Source: Lewinellaceae bacterium
GTDB taxonomy: Bacteria; Bacteroidota; Bacteroidia; Chitinophagales; Saprospiraceae
DNA length: 64,000 nucleotides
NCBI GenBank assembly: GCA_020636405.1
Contig: JACJXW010000004.1
Span: 2,406,001-2,470,000, forward strand
Direction: 5' to 3'
The first letter of the stretch is position 1; every line of letters starts with the position of its first letter. This document shows positions 50,629-60,321 of this stretch, in pieces. A program made the translations under genes and the position numbers. The notes below the pieces were generated by a model. It saw only the letters and a program-made list of their open reading frames with translations. It did not search any database and had not been told where the DNA came from.

Positions 50629-51486
50629 TTACTGCAGGGTCACTCTGTTCAGTTGCCGCACCGCCTGCATCGGCCGGAAGGTATGGCGCTCCTGCAGGTT
50701 CCGGATGCGCTCGGTATCCGGAAGGTGGGATTCTGCATTTTGGTAGATGGCGGCCATCCGGCTCTTGCCCTGGCGTTGGAAAAGTACTTGCTGAGGGAAG
50801 CCGGCATCCAGGTTTTCAAAAAGCGCCTCAGTGCCGTTGATAGCTACAAGGGTATACCGAACTACGGTTTTTCCTCCGAAATCCGTACTGAAATAGACTT
50901 TATTGTCCTGCTGGTAAAGGCGCATGTGCTCCTGTTCTTTTCCTTCGAGGCCGGCCATCCCCTTCAGTTCGAAAGCACTGGTACGGCTCCACTCTTCAAA
51001 GGCAGTTTCACCATGTTCGCGGGACTGCCACCGGCCGGCCATCCATGCAAATGCTTCCAGCGTACCGTTGGTTTTTCCCGGAGCTTTGCTTTTGCCGGTG
51101 AAGACGAGCTTCTGTCCGGGTACCCCTTCCGAAATGGGGCTCTGCCTGTGCTCCTGAGCGCGCTGGACTACCATTACGGTATTCATCCCTTCACTGTCGG
51201 CATCGGTAACGGAAAGGTCCTCCAGTGCACTAGGGATTGCTTGCCGATTGGCAGCCATTAACAGGCTCTGTTGCCTTCCCAGGCTCAGAGAAACCAACCC
51301 TACCAGGGTGACCAGTATCAAAATACCGGCAACCATGCCCAGTACCCGGAAACGGGATGAATGGCCGCCGTGGCGGCGCATATCGAGCCGCTGCTCCAGC
51401 CTGCGCCAGGAGCGGGCTGGCGGCGCCTCGTTCAGCCGGTGCTGGTTATCTCTGAAAAAATCGAATACATCTCTTTTGCGTGTCAT
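50629..51486 (-). CDS. Membrane protein with C-terminal DUF6265-like domain, probable anti-sigma factor
   Basis: 285 residues from the ATG at 51486 (MTRKRDVFDFFRDNQHRLNE). The ~45-residue N-terminal cytoplasmic part (APPARSWRRLEQRLDMRRH) precedes one TM helix (VLGMVAGILILVTLVGLVSL) and a periplasmic part whose last 140 residues (FAWMAGRWQSREHGETAFEE WSR) match the lipocalin-like DUF6265 pattern. The sigma factor gene 133 bases upstream on the same strand suggests an anti-sigma role; the DUF6265-like domain could be the sensor. Confidence 0.7.
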   Translation of the reverse strand: MTRKRDVFDFFRDNQHRLNEAPPARSWRRLEQRLDMRRHGGHSSRFRVLGMVAGILILVTLVGLVSLSLGRQQSLLMAANRQAIPSALEDLSVTDADSEGMNTVMVVQRAQEHRQSPISEGVPGQKLVFTGKSKAPGKTNGTLEAFAWMAGRWQSREHGETAFEEWSRTSAFELKGMAGLEGKEQEHMRLYQQDNKVYFSTDFGGKTVVRYTLVAINGTEALFENLDAGFPQQVLFQRQGKSRMAAIYQNAESHLPDTERIRNLQERHTFRPMQAVRQLNRVTLQ

Positions 51487-51590
51487 GGTTTTGGTTGTTT
51501 TAGTTGTCGAAGCCGGGCTCTTGCCAACCATTCAACAATCTAACAATTCAGCAATTCAATAATTTTACCCTCAGCTTATCAAAGGGCTAT

Positions 51591-51618
51591 CCTTCCGCCT
51601 TCCGCCTTCCGCCTTCCA
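51591..51618. repeat. Four tandem copies of a 7-bp unit
   Basis: CCTTCCG repeated four times (last copy CCTTCCA), right after the stop codon of the sigma factor at 51620. The degenerate CAATTCAATAATT repeats are just left of it (51529-51566). Confidence 0.8.
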
Positions 51619-51619
51619 G

Positions 51620-52207
51620 TCACCCCGCCGCTCCCTCTATATCCGAATACCCGGCTTGCTCCAGCAGTTCCTGCAGGCGCTTTCGGGCGAGGATGAGCTG
51701 CGACTTGGAAGTATTGATGCTGATGCCCAGCATGTCTGCGATCTCGCGGTGTTTGTACCCTTCCAGGACATACAGGTTAAAAATGGTCCGGTAGCCGGTC
51801 GGCAACTGGTCCAGCATGCCCATAATGTCTTGTTCGGCCAGCCGGCCGACGGCCTTTGCCGGTGCGGGAGCGTCATAATTGCTGATCTCGACGGTCATAT
51901 TGAAATTGTGCCGCCGCCGCAGGTACATGAGCGCTTCGTTGACGACAATGCGCCGGATCCAGCCTTCAAAACTGCCTTCTCCTTTAAACTGGTGAAGGTT
52001 GGTCAGCACTTTAAAGAAGGCCTCGACGAGTACATCCTCTGCATCTTCTCGCGTTTTCAGATAGCGCTTACAGACGCCGAACATAACGGGAGTATAACGG
52101 TCGTACAGTATTTTCTGTGCGCGTCGGTCTTCTTCTCTGCAGGCTTGAATGAGCTGTTGTTCTGTCACGGGGCCTTGTTTCCGGTGGATCACGTTCAATG
52201 TATACAT
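51620..52207 (-). CDS. ECF sigma factor
   Basis: 195 residues. Region 2: AQKILYDRYTPVMFGVCKRY and TREDAEDVLVEAFFKVLTNL with FEGWIRRIVVNEALMYLRRR. Region 4: LDQLPTGYRTIFNLYVLEGY, KHREIADMLGISINTSKSQL. The N-terminal ~12 residues (MYTLNVIHRKQG) may be an overextension; the MYTL start is the only ATG nearby. Operon partner is the membrane protein at 50629. Confidence 0.92.
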   Translation of the reverse strand: MYTLNVIHRKQGPVTEQQLIQACREEDRRAQKILYDRYTPVMFGVCKRYLKTREDAEDVLVEAFFKVLTNLHQFKGEGSFEGWIRRIVVNEALMYLRRRHNFNMTVEISNYDAPAPAKAVGRLAEQDIMGMLDQLPTGYRTIFNLYVLEGYKHREIADMLGISINTSKSQLILARKRLQELLEQAGYSDIEGAAG

Positions 52208-52432
52208 ACAAGATGCAATTTTTTGTGGATTTGGTGTATGGCCCTAGGTGTTTTTCTGAAGGTTATATTTGATGAAGGATAAAATGGTTACCTGGATCGT
52301 TGTGCCAGGAGTAATGCGAAGGTGCTGTTCAGCCTCTCCGATAGACACTGCCGGGTTAGCCAAAGAGGAGCCTGGCGGAAAACCGGCAGGTGGAAACGGC
52401 TAAAAAAACTGGCATCCACTTTTGAAAAGCTT

Positions 52433-52440
52433 TATATTTG
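52433..52440 (+). promoter_or_regulatory. -7 box upstream of lysA
   Basis: TATATTTG fits TAnnTTTG, 36 bases before the start at 52477. The upstream TTTG at standard spacing is not evident. Confidence 0.45.
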
Positions 52441-52476
52441 CAGGCTTTAACTTTGTTCATTTTCAATTTTTTCAAA

Positions 52477-53730
52477 ATGGTATTGGAAAACAACCGCTAT
52501 TTACTGAGCGGGGGCGTCGACCCCCTGGAATTGGTAGAGCAGTACGGCTGCCCGCTTTATGTTTACGACAGTGCGGTCATCGAGCGGCAGTACAAACGGA
52601 TCACCGATGCGTTTAAGGTGAAGAACCTGAAGATCAACTACGCGTGTAAGGCGTTGTCCAATATCAATATCCTGAAGTTTTTCAAAGAACTGGGCGCAGG
52701 GCTGGATACCGTTTCGGTCCAGGAGGTAGAATTGGGCATTCACGCCGGCTTCGCTCCTCAGGAGATCATTTATACTCCCAACTGTGTAAGCCTTGAGGAA
52801 ATCCAGGAGGCGGTGGACTTTGGCGTGAAGATCAACATCGACAACATCTCCATTCTGGAGCAGTTTGGCCAGGCGCATATCGACGTGCCAGTCTGCATTC
52901 GCATTAATCCGCACATTATGGCCGGAGGCAACCATAAGACCTCGGTGGGCCACATTGATTCCAAATTTGGCATCTCCATCCATCAAATGCCGCTGGTACA
53001 CCGCATTATCGAAGCCACAGGCATCAAAGTCGAAGGCGTACACATGCATACCGGGTCGGATATTCTGGACCCGGATGTATTCCTCTTCGGGGCCGAGATC
53101 CTGCTGAAGATCGCCAGGGAGTTCCCCAACCTCGAGTACATCGATTTCGGCAGCGGCTTTAAGGTGCCTTATAAGGAGGGAGATATCGAAACGAATATCG
53201 AGGAGTTGGGGGAGAAGATCTCCGAGCGCTTTAATGAGTTCTGCCGGGAATACGGGCAGGACATTACCCTGATGTTCGAACCGGGGAAGTTCCTCGTCAG
53301 TGAATCCGGCTCTTTCCTGGTGCAGGTCAATGTTGTAAAACAAACGACTTCCACTGTCTTTGCCGGTATCGATTCCGGGCTGAACCACCTGATCCGCCCT
53401 ATGTTCTACAACGCCTATCACCGGATCACCAATGTTTCCAAGCCGGAGGGCAAGGCTCGGTTTTATACGGTTGTAGGGTATATCTGTGAGACGGATACCT
53501 TCGGCATCAACCGCCGGATCGCCGAGATACATGAAGGAGACATCCTCTGTATCCACAATGCCGGCGCTTACTGCTTCTCTATGGCGTCCAATTACAACTC
53601 GCGCTTCCGCCCGGCGGAGGTGCTCATCTACCAAGGCAAGCCCTATCTGATCCGCAAGAGGGAAACGATGGAAGACCTCCTGCGCAACCAGGTGGAAACC
53701 TCTATTTTCGAAAAGGAAGCCGTGAAATAG
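52477..53730 (+). CDS. lysA: Diaminopimelate decarboxylase
   Basis: 417 residues from the ATG at 52477 (MVLENNRYLLSGGVDPLELV). Fold type III PLP enzyme: the PLP lysine in INYACKALSN, HMHTGSDI, the phosphate-binding DFGSGFKVPY, and FEPGKFLVSESG. The catalytic Cys is in ICETDTFGINR. It makes L-lysine from meso-diaminopimelate, the last lysine step. A small hairpin (53754-53774) lies between it and the next gene. Confidence 0.96.
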   Translation: MVLENNRYLLSGGVDPLELVEQYGCPLYVYDSAVIERQYKRITDAFKVKNLKINYACKALSNINILKFFKELGAGLDTVSVQEVELGIHAGFAPQEIIYTPNCVSLEEIQEAVDFGVKINIDNISILEQFGQAHIDVPVCIRINPHIMAGGNHKTSVGHIDSKFGISIHQMPLVHRIIEATGIKVEGVHMHTGSDILDPDVFLFGAEILLKIAREFPNLEYIDFGSGFKVPYKEGDIETNIEELGEKISERFNEFCREYGQDITLMFEPGKFLVSESGSFLVQVNVVKQTTSTVFAGIDSGLNHLIRPMFYNAYHRITNVSKPEGKARFYTVVGYICETDTFGINRRIAEIHEGDILCIHNAGAYCFSMASNYNSRFRPAEVLIYQGKPYLIRKRETMEDLLRNQVETSIFEKEAVK

Positions 53731-53753
53731 CCGGTTTCTGTTACCCAGGATTC

Positions 53754-53774
53754 TCCGGAGTTTCAAGCTCCGGA
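53754..53774 (+). terminator. Small hairpin after lysA
   Basis: TCCGGAG/CTCCGGA with a 7-base loop followed by AAATCTT. Weak as a terminator; partial read-through into 53796 is plausible. Confidence 0.4.
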
Positions 53775-53795
53775 AAATCTTAAAAATGTACAGTA

Positions 53796-54413
53796 ATGCT
53801 CCATTTTACCCGGCTGAGCATCCTCCTGCTTTTTCTTGGGGGCCTGGCAACCTGTAATCCTCCGCAATTGGGGAGGGTCCAGCCCTCATCCGTCCAATCC
53901 ATTACATCGGAATATATCCAGTTCAAAAATGGCAAAACTGTCGGCCTGCCCTTTGCCGGACAGGAGAACGTCACCAGAGTCTTTCTGGTACGCCACGCTG
54001 AAAAGGGATATGGCTCCGACCCTACGCTGACGTCCAAAGGGGTAGGTAGGGCCCACCTTCTGGCCAATATCTTTAAAGACTTGCCCCTGGATGCCGTTTA
54101 CGCCACTAAATACAAGCGCACCCTGGAGACTGCCCTGCCGGTTGCCCAGGAGAAAGGCCTGGAAGTCGCCCCGTATGCACCCGACCGGTTGACCTCTTTT
54201 TCCTTCCAGTTGCGCCGTAAGCACCAGGGCCAGTCTGTCCTGGTGGTCGGCCATTCCGACACCACGCCCAACCTGGTCAACCGGATCGTTACCCGGGGCG
54301 TACTGGAACGTATTGATGAGCGGGATTACAGCAATTTCTATGTCGTTGCCATCAATGAGGAGGGAGAAAAGGAGGTCTTGCAGTTGAAGTACGGCGAAGT
54401 TTGGGCTGAATGA
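53796..54413 (+). CDS. Histidine-phosphatase-family lipoprotein
   Basis: 205 residues with a lipoprotein-like signal (MLHFTRLSILLLFLGGLATC). The phosphoglycerate-mutase-like pattern is present: phospho-accepting His in VFLVRHAEKG, the Arg in TKYKRTLETALP and the second His in VLVVGHSDTTPNLVN. The enzyme should act in the periplasm on a phosphorylated small molecule; substrate unknown. Its stop overlaps a small reading frame at 54410 as ATGA. Confidence 0.88.
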   Translation: MLHFTRLSILLLFLGGLATCNPPQLGRVQPSSVQSITSEYIQFKNGKTVGLPFAGQENVTRVFLVRHAEKGYGSDPTLTSKGVGRAHLLANIFKDLPLDAVYATKYKRTLETALPVAQEKGLEVAPYAPDRLTSFSFQLRRKHQGQSVLVVGHSDTTPNLVNRIVTRGVLERIDERDYSNFYVVAINEEGEKEVLQLKYGEVWAE

Positions 54414-54610
54414 TCCTGGCCTTCAATTTTGAACCGATCCTGCGGGCATATCAGTTAAATGAAAAGCCGGCTGGAGCATATGGGCCGTTCGGGCCGGGGC
54501 GCCGTAGTATTTTAACTGACGAATTATCTCCTGGATTGTATGTTTTTCAGGTAGCAGAAAAGAATAATAATCTATCTTTGCAGCATTTTAGAACAGCCAC
54601 CGTAAAATAA
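54410..54610 (+). CDS. Possible small protein coupled to the phosphatase gene
   Basis: 66 residues (MILAFNFEPILRAYQLNEKP ... LSPGLYVFQVAEKNNNLS). The start overlaps the upstream stop as ATGA. The C-terminal half vaguely resembles the last strands of a T9SS-type domain (LSPGLYVFQVA). The valS promoter box lies inside the frame. It may be real, a gene remnant, or chance. Confidence 0.3.
   Translation: MILAFNFEPILRAYQLNEKPAGAYGPFGPGRRSILTDELSPGLYVFQVAEKNNNLSLQHFRTATVK
54573..54580 (+). promoter_or_regulatory. -7 box upstream of valS
   Basis: TATCTTTG fits TAnnTTTG, 68 bases before the valS start. Confidence 0.45.
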
Positions 54611-54647
54611 AGCTGGCAAGGCAAGCAGATTAAATAAAGCAGCAGTT

Positions 54648-57359
54648 ATGGAACTCTCCACGCGTTACAGCCCCCAGGAAACAGAAAAGAAATGGTACGA
54701 TTACTGGATGGAAAAAAACTACTTCCATTCGGAACCCGATGAGCGGGAACCTTTTACCATCGTCATTCCGCCACCCAACGTGACCGGCGTGCTGCATATG
54801 GGGCATATGCTGAACAATACCATTCAGGACATCCTTATTCGCAAAGCACGGCTGGAGGGTAAGAACGCCTGCTGGGTGCCGGGCACCGACCACGCTTCCA
54901 TCGCTACGGAGGCCAAAGTGGTCAAAATGCTCCGCGCCCGCGGCATCAAAAAGTCGGACATCAGCCGCGACGAATTCCTGAAGTATGCCTTTGAATGGAA
55001 AGACAAGTACGGGGGGATCATCCTGGAACAGCTCAAAAAGCTGGGCGCTTCCTGCGACTGGCAGCGCACGCGTTTTACGATGGAGCCCAAACTGTCGGAG
55101 GCGGTGATCAAGACCTTTGTCCGGCTTTACCGCAACGGCAAAGTCTATCGCGGCCTGCGCATGACCAACTGGGATCCCGAGGCCAAAACGGTGCTCTCCA
55201 ATGAAGAGGTGCTCTACAAGGAGGAGAACTCCCGCCTATACTACGTCCGCTATAAAATCGAAGGTACGGAGGAGGATTGGATCACCATTGCCACCGTGCG
55301 CCCGGAGACCATCCTGGGGGATACCGCCATCGCCATCCATCCCGATGATGAGCGTTATGAGCACCTCCGCGGTAAGCGGGCCCTGGTTCCCCTGATCAAT
55401 CGTTCCATTCCCATCATTCAGGATACCTATGTGGAGCGGGAGTTCGGAACCGGCGCCCTGAAGATCACCCCTGCCCACGACCCGAACGACTACGAGATCG
55501 GGCAGCGCCACGAACTGGAAGTAATTGACGTGCTCAACGAAGATGGCACCATGAGCGAAGCCGCTCAGCTGTACGTCGGAGAAGGCCGTTTTCAGGCCCG
55601 TAAACTCATCGTCAAAGACCTGGAAGCTGCCGGGCATATCGTCAAAATTGAAGACTACCGGAACAAGGTCGGCCGGTCTGAACGCACGGATGCCATTGTG
55701 GAGCCTCGCCTGACCCTGCAGTGGTTCGTCGATATGAAAGGCTTCGCCAAAACGGCTCTGGACGCCGTGAAAAAGGGCGAAGTGAAATTCCACCCCGAGC
55801 ACTTCTGGAATATGTTCAACAGCTGGCTCAACGAGGAGAACATCCGCGACTGGTGCATCTCCCGGCAGCTGTGGTGGGGGCAACGCATCCCTGCCTGGTA
55901 CTACAAAGACAAGATATTCGTAGGCGAAACTGCCGATGAGGCTTTGGAGCAGGCTCGCAGGGAACTGGGCATGCCAGGCCTGAAGATAGAGGACCTGCAT
56001 CAGGACGAAGACGTGCTGGACACCTGGTTCTCTTCTCAACTCTGGCCCATTTCTGTCTTTGACGGTTTTGAGAACCAGGAGGAACTGCGTTATTACTACC
56101 CCACTAATGTGCTGGTCACCGCCTGGGACATCATTTTCTTCTGGGTGGCCCGAATGATCATGATGGGCTACGAATGGGCGCCCGACCTGCTGGGGGAAGA
56201 ATTCGTCAGGGAGAAAGGGGCACAACCCTTCCACCATGTATACTTCACCGGTATGGTGCGCGATTCGAACCGCCGGAAAATGAGCAAGTCGCTGGGCAAC
56301 TCCCCGGATGCACTGGAACTGATCGCCAACTACGGCGCCGATGGCGTCCGCTTCGGGTTGCTTTCCAGCGCCGCCGCCGGGAACGACATCATTTTTGATG
56401 CTCCTTTTGACAAGGAAACCAAAGAGATCCTGAATGAAAGCCGCCTGTGCGAACAGGGGCGCAACTTCTGCAATAAAATGTGGAATGCCCTGCGCCTGGT
56501 CAAAGGCTGGGAGGTAAAGGAAGCCAAGGCTGGCGCCGTCAACCGCCTGGCCTCGGAGTGGATGGAGGAGAAGCTCAGCCAGACTATCGAAAAGATCGAT
56601 GCGAACTTCACGGAGTTTCGCCTTTCTGAGGCCGCTATGACCTTATATAAGCTCATCTGGGATGACTTTTGCAGCTGGTACCTGGAGATGATCAAGCCGG
56701 AGTACGGCGAACCGATCGACCGGGAGACGTACGACGAAGCCATCAACCTCTTCGAACGGCTTATGACCGTCCTGCACCCGTTCATGCCTTTCGTCACCGA
56801 GGAGATCTGGCATCACCTTAAAGACAGGGCGCCAGGCGAGGATTGTGTCATCAGCCGGTATCCAAAGCCCCGGGCCTATGACCAGGGCCTGATCAACCGG
56901 GTGGAGGAAGCCAAGGAGGTGGTCACCAACGTCCGCGAGGTCCGCAACAACAAAGGCATCAAGATGAAGGAGCTGCTGAAGTTGTTCGTTCAGGATACGG
57001 AAGGCGCCCGTCATCTTCTGGAGCTGAAGGGCCTCAAGGAGATGATCATCAAAATGGCCAACCTGGATTGCCTGGAATTCACTAAAGAGGAGATCGACAA
57101 TAGTGTATCCTTTTTGTCGGGTACGGATAAATTCTTCCTGGAACTCAAGCAGGAGATCGATTCTGAAGAGGAGCGGGAACGCCTGCAAAAGGAACTGGAA
57201 TACTACCAGGGCTTTGTGCAGTCGGTCATGAAAAAACTGGGCAACGAGCGCTTTGTCAATAACGCCCCCGCACCGGTGGTGGAAAAGGAGCGCCAGAAAT
57301 TGGCCGACGGAGAGTCAAAGATCAGGAGTTTGGAGGAGGCGCTGGCCCAGTTGGGGTAG
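54648..57359 (+). CDS. valS: Valyl-tRNA synthetase
   Basis: 903 residues, usual length. Class I signatures: PPPNVTGVLHMGHMLNNTIQ (HIGH motif) near residue 45 and RRKMSKSLGNSPDALEL (KMSKS motif) near 545; the CP1 editing domain includes TVRPETILGDTAIAIHPDD and ITPAHDPNDYEIGQRHELE. The anticodon-binding part and the C-terminal coiled-coil arm (LELKQEIDSEEERERLQKEL) are present. It charges tRNA-Val with valine. Confidence 0.98.
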   Translation: MELSTRYSPQETEKKWYDYWMEKNYFHSEPDEREPFTIVIPPPNVTGVLHMGHMLNNTIQDILIRKARLEGKNACWVPGTDHASIATEAKVVKMLRARGIKKSDISRDEFLKYAFEWKDKYGGIILEQLKKLGASCDWQRTRFTMEPKLSEAVIKTFVRLYRNGKVYRGLRMTNWDPEAKTVLSNEEVLYKEENSRLYYVRYKIEGTEEDWITIATVRPETILGDTAIAIHPDDERYEHLRGKRALVPLINRSIPIIQDTYVEREFGTGALKITPAHDPNDYEIGQRHELEVIDVLNEDGTMSEAAQLYVGEGRFQARKLIVKDLEAAGHIVKIEDYRNKVGRSERTDAIVEPRLTLQWFVDMKGFAKTALDAVKKGEVKFHPEHFWNMFNSWLNEENIRDWCISRQLWWGQRIPAWYYKDKIFVGETADEALEQARRELGMPGLKIEDLHQDEDVLDTWFSSQLWPISVFDGFENQEELRYYYPTNVLVTAWDIIFFWVARMIMMGYEWAPDLLGEEFVREKGAQPFHHVYFTGMVRDSNRRKMSKSLGNSPDALELIANYGADGVRFGLLSSAAAGNDIIFDAPFDKETKEILNESRLCEQGRNFCNKMWNALRLVKGWEVKEAKAGAVNRLASEWMEEKLSQTIEKIDANFTEFRLSEAAMTLYKLIWDDFCSWYLEMIKPEYGEPIDRETYDEAINLFERLMTVLHPFMPFVTEEIWHHLKDRAPGEDCVISRYPKPRAYDQGLINRVEEAKEVVTNVREVRNNKGIKMKELLKLFVQDTEGARHLLELKGLKEMIIKMANLDCLEFTKEEIDNSVSFLSGTDKFFLELKQEIDSEEERERLQKELEYYQGFVQSVMKKLGNERFVNNAPAPVVEKERQKLADGESKIRSLEEALAQLG

Positions 57360-57376
57360 CGCCGGATATAAAATAA

Positions 57377-57434
57377 GTTGGGGTTATGTAAAAAGTCCGG
57401 TTTCAATCGAATTGGACCGTTACACAACCCCAAC
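57377..57434 (+). terminator. Long hairpin after valS
   Basis: GTTGGGGTTATGTAA and TTACACAACCCCAAC pair with one mismatch around a 28-base partly self-complementary loop. No strong T-run, so termination is probable rather than certain. Confidence 0.55.
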
Positions 57435-57565
57435 AACGGTTTCCTAACCTACATATTAGAAGTCTCTGCCTATCCAATCCCCGCCAGCGGTCGCTTTACG
57501 CTGGATCTGCCGAAGAAAATCATTTTTCCAGCTACGGATAGAAATAACAGATAAAATAGGGAACC

Positions 57566-60070
57566 TTACCTTTGCACCACTAACCTGCCAACGCCGGCGT
57601 ATTCCCGGCCGGTAAACCTTACGGTATATATCCCCGGCGGCAATGCGCTGACATCGATCAGTGGGGCTACCTGCCCCAGGTTGCCCAGGTATTCCTTCTT
57701 GACGATCTGGCCCGAAAGGCTGGTGATGGTTATCTCGGCCTGGGTGTAAGCCTGTTGGCGGTTGAGTTCCAGCCGCACCCAACCGCTAGTCGGATTGGGC
57801 GAAAGCAGGAGGGGCTCAACATCGCGGCGAGCGGGCTCAGTGGTGGAGACAAGGCACTGGTTATCAGTTCCCAGGTGCAGGCGGATGACCGGTACGATAT
57901 TGTATCCAAAACCGATAGTACTAAAGGATCCGGTATTGCCGACATCCAGGATGCTGGCAATTTGTGGGTGATTAAGAGAATCATTGACGAACCAGGTGGC
58001 TTGGTAGTCGAGGGTATCTGAAGCCTGCAAATAGCAACGCCGGAAGAAGGAATCATAACGCAAGGCCAGCACGTAGTAGGTGTCGTCCTTCAGCGGCTGC
58101 CCCCCACCGGTACTGGAGATCGGAAGGTGGATCAGGCCTAGCCCATCCGTCTCATTAATGATATGGGTATTACCGCTCAGGAACTCCAGGTCTTCAATAG
58201 AGATCTCCCCGTTTTCATCGAATTCCCCATTCCATTCGTAGAGAATGATCGAGACGTCTTCCCCCTGAATCCGGGCGGGGTTGCCAATGCCGAAGCTGGC
58301 TGCGCAAGCATAGAACCCTTGCCCATTTGGAATGTAGAACACATTGCCGTAGCTGTATGAGGGGCTTTCGGCCGGTGCGATATCCCGGGTGGGCCCCAAC
58401 TCCTTGGCAAAGGTAAAGTCGGAAACGATGAAGCGCCACCGCACGGTATCGTCCTGAGGCCTGGCGTCAGGTTGGCTGTGGCCTACGGCGTAGAAGGCTT
58501 CGTATTCGCCGGGTTCCTGGAGCGACAGCGCCTCGAGTTTGCGGTTGAAAAAGACATTTTCCACCAGGGAGTCGACGAGGATATTTCCGTAGTGGAGCGT
58601 ATCTGTATACACCACGGTATTGCTGTTCTTTTTGCGGACCACAGCTTCCAGCCTTACATTTTCGGCAGTTTCGCTTCCGATGTTGACGACATCACAGAGC
58701 AGCGTTTCGTCCTGCAACTGGCTCACCGGAGTGATGGCGTTGGGCGTGAGGGAGAAGAAGTTGCGGTTGGCCCGCATATCGCGACTTGGCCTTTTTACTA
58801 TGGCAATATCGTCCAATACCCAGAAGTAAAAGTCGCCTGCCCAGGTGAATTTGATGCGAAAGTTGCTGCTACCGGACATCTCCTTGGGTAGAGGGAAGTA
58901 AGCCGGATAGCTGAATGGGGGCTGATATTCCAGGTTGAAACCCGTCACCGGTGTCTGGTAGGGGTTGGTGTTGATGGGGTCGCTCCAGCTGTTGCCGCCG
59001 TCATTGCTGTAGGCGAAGGAGGTGATAAAACGGGCGCCTTCCTGGGTTTGTGGCGCGCCATTGGCGAGGTTGCCCAGCCATCCGAGTTGGTAGAACTGCA
59101 GAGCGAGGGGTTCCTCTACTTCCGAGAGGTCGATTGGCGGTGAGATCAGTTCGCAGACAAAGGCATTCGGAGGCGCCTGGCCGGGTGCATCGCCCCCTGT
59201 ATTGTAGAAATCCGCGTCAAAAGCTATGGCGCCATCGGATGCGGAAGGAGAATGAATAAAGGCGTCTCGTTTGGCAAAGAACAGGCCGAACCCCTGTCCG
59301 ACATCGCCCGCAGGGCGCCATTGCCACAAGGAGTCAGGGGGAAATACCGGGTTGGAAGTCCATCCATTGTTGCCATTGTCAAAGCTTTCGTAAAAAACAG
59401 CATTTTCGGGCCGGGCAGGATTTTCCGTACTCAGCAGGATGTCATCGATGAGCCAGGCGAACTCAAAATTGCCCTTCCATTCCCACTCCAGGTAGACTTC
59501 CGGTTGATTGGCGGCAACCGAGGTGATGTCCAGGGTTACAAAATAGGCCTTGCCTTTAGCCAGCACGGGAATGGGCGCGATTTGAGTGATGTCGTTCTTC
59601 TCGAGCATGGAAAAGGGCCGGTAGGTTTGTGTACCCGCATCAGACATCACCCTCAGGACAGCATTGTTGGCGGCGTTCCTGGTGGCGGTGCCGATGGCAG
59701 TCTGGAATTGCAGGAATACCCTGCTTTTGTCGCTGCAATCGAGTGCTGAAGTAGACAGCCGGCTGATATGGCCGTCATTGGGGAGGTGCCCGGCGGCATC
59801 TGAATTAACCGCAACAAAGCCGTTGTCTGCAGTAGTGGACTTAAAATGGGTGAGCGCAGTAAGCGTGGGCGGCAGGTTGCTCAGCCCGCAGCTGCCCGGC
59901 GCCGGGCAGCCCTGCCAGGTGACCTCGTTGCCGGAGATGTCATTCGACGACCAGCCAACGGGCAACATGCCGCCGGCAAAATCCACCTCCAGGAATACCT
60001 GGCTGAAGGGCCGGGGAGCGTTCGTCAGTAAAAAAAAGGAAAGGCACAGTAGGGTAGAGATATGATTCAT
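57566..60070 (-). CDS. Large secreted beta-rich protein with T9SS sorting domain
   Basis: 834 residues from the ATG at 60070, signal peptide MNHISTLLCLSFFLLTNAPR. Two MAM/laminin-G-like sandwich modules follow (PVGWSSNDISGNEVTWQGCP, FYESFDNGNNGWTSNPVFPP; each closes with a W-x-IDDI / WVLDDI strand), then an Ig-like domain and a type A sorting domain (LLLSPNPTSGWVRLELNRQQ ... PPGIYTVRFTGREYAGVGRL). Exported through T9SS to the surface or medium; may bind polysaccharide or act as adhesin. Confidence 0.88.
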   Translation of the reverse strand: MNHISTLLCLSFFLLTNAPRPFSQVFLEVDFAGGMLPVGWSSNDISGNEVTWQGCPAPGSCGLSNLPPTLTALTHFKSTTADNGFVAVNSDAAGHLPNDGHISRLSTSALDCSDKSRVFLQFQTAIGTATRNAANNAVLRVMSDAGTQTYRPFSMLEKNDITQIAPIPVLAKGKAYFVTLDITSVAANQPEVYLEWEWKGNFEFAWLIDDILLSTENPARPENAVFYESFDNGNNGWTSNPVFPPDSLWQWRPAGDVGQGFGLFFAKRDAFIHSPSASDGAIAFDADFYNTGGDAPGQAPPNAFVCELISPPIDLSEVEEPLALQFYQLGWLGNLANGAPQTQEGARFITSFAYSNDGGNSWSDPINTNPYQTPVTGFNLEYQPPFSYPAYFPLPKEMSGSSNFRIKFTWAGDFYFWVLDDIAIVKRPSRDMRANRNFFSLTPNAITPVSQLQDETLLCDVVNIGSETAENVRLEAVVRKKNSNTVVYTDTLHYGNILVDSLVENVFFNRKLEALSLQEPGEYEAFYAVGHSQPDARPQDDTVRWRFIVSDFTFAKELGPTRDIAPAESPSYSYGNVFYIPNGQGFYACAASFGIGNPARIQGEDVSIILYEWNGEFDENGEISIEDLEFLSGNTHIINETDGLGLIHLPISSTGGGQPLKDDTYYVLALRYDSFFRRCYLQASDTLDYQATWFVNDSLNHPQIASILDVGNTGSFSTIGFGYNIVPVIRLHLGTDNQCLVSTTEPARRDVEPLLLSPNPTSGWVRLELNRQQAYTQAEITITSLSGQIVKKEYLGNLGQVAPLIDVSALPPGIYTVRFTGREYAGVGRLVVQR

Positions 60071-60321
60071 TGGCAAAAGAATTAGTGGTGTTCTTTCTGA
60101 TTAAAGGTTTCCCGGGCCCCTTCTTTTACGGAAGGTTTTGGTTGCACAAGATATGATGATATGAGGGTAATGCCGAAGATAGATAAAAAGCAGGCTAATT
60201 GTAAAGTTCTACTTAGTGAGCTGGTCTTTTGGCTTACTAAAAGGGTTCCTGTTCGGCGCTGGATGTGCCGGGCGCCGGTAGTGGAAGATTTGCTACTCCT
60301 TTGCGAAACATGAACAGGTTT

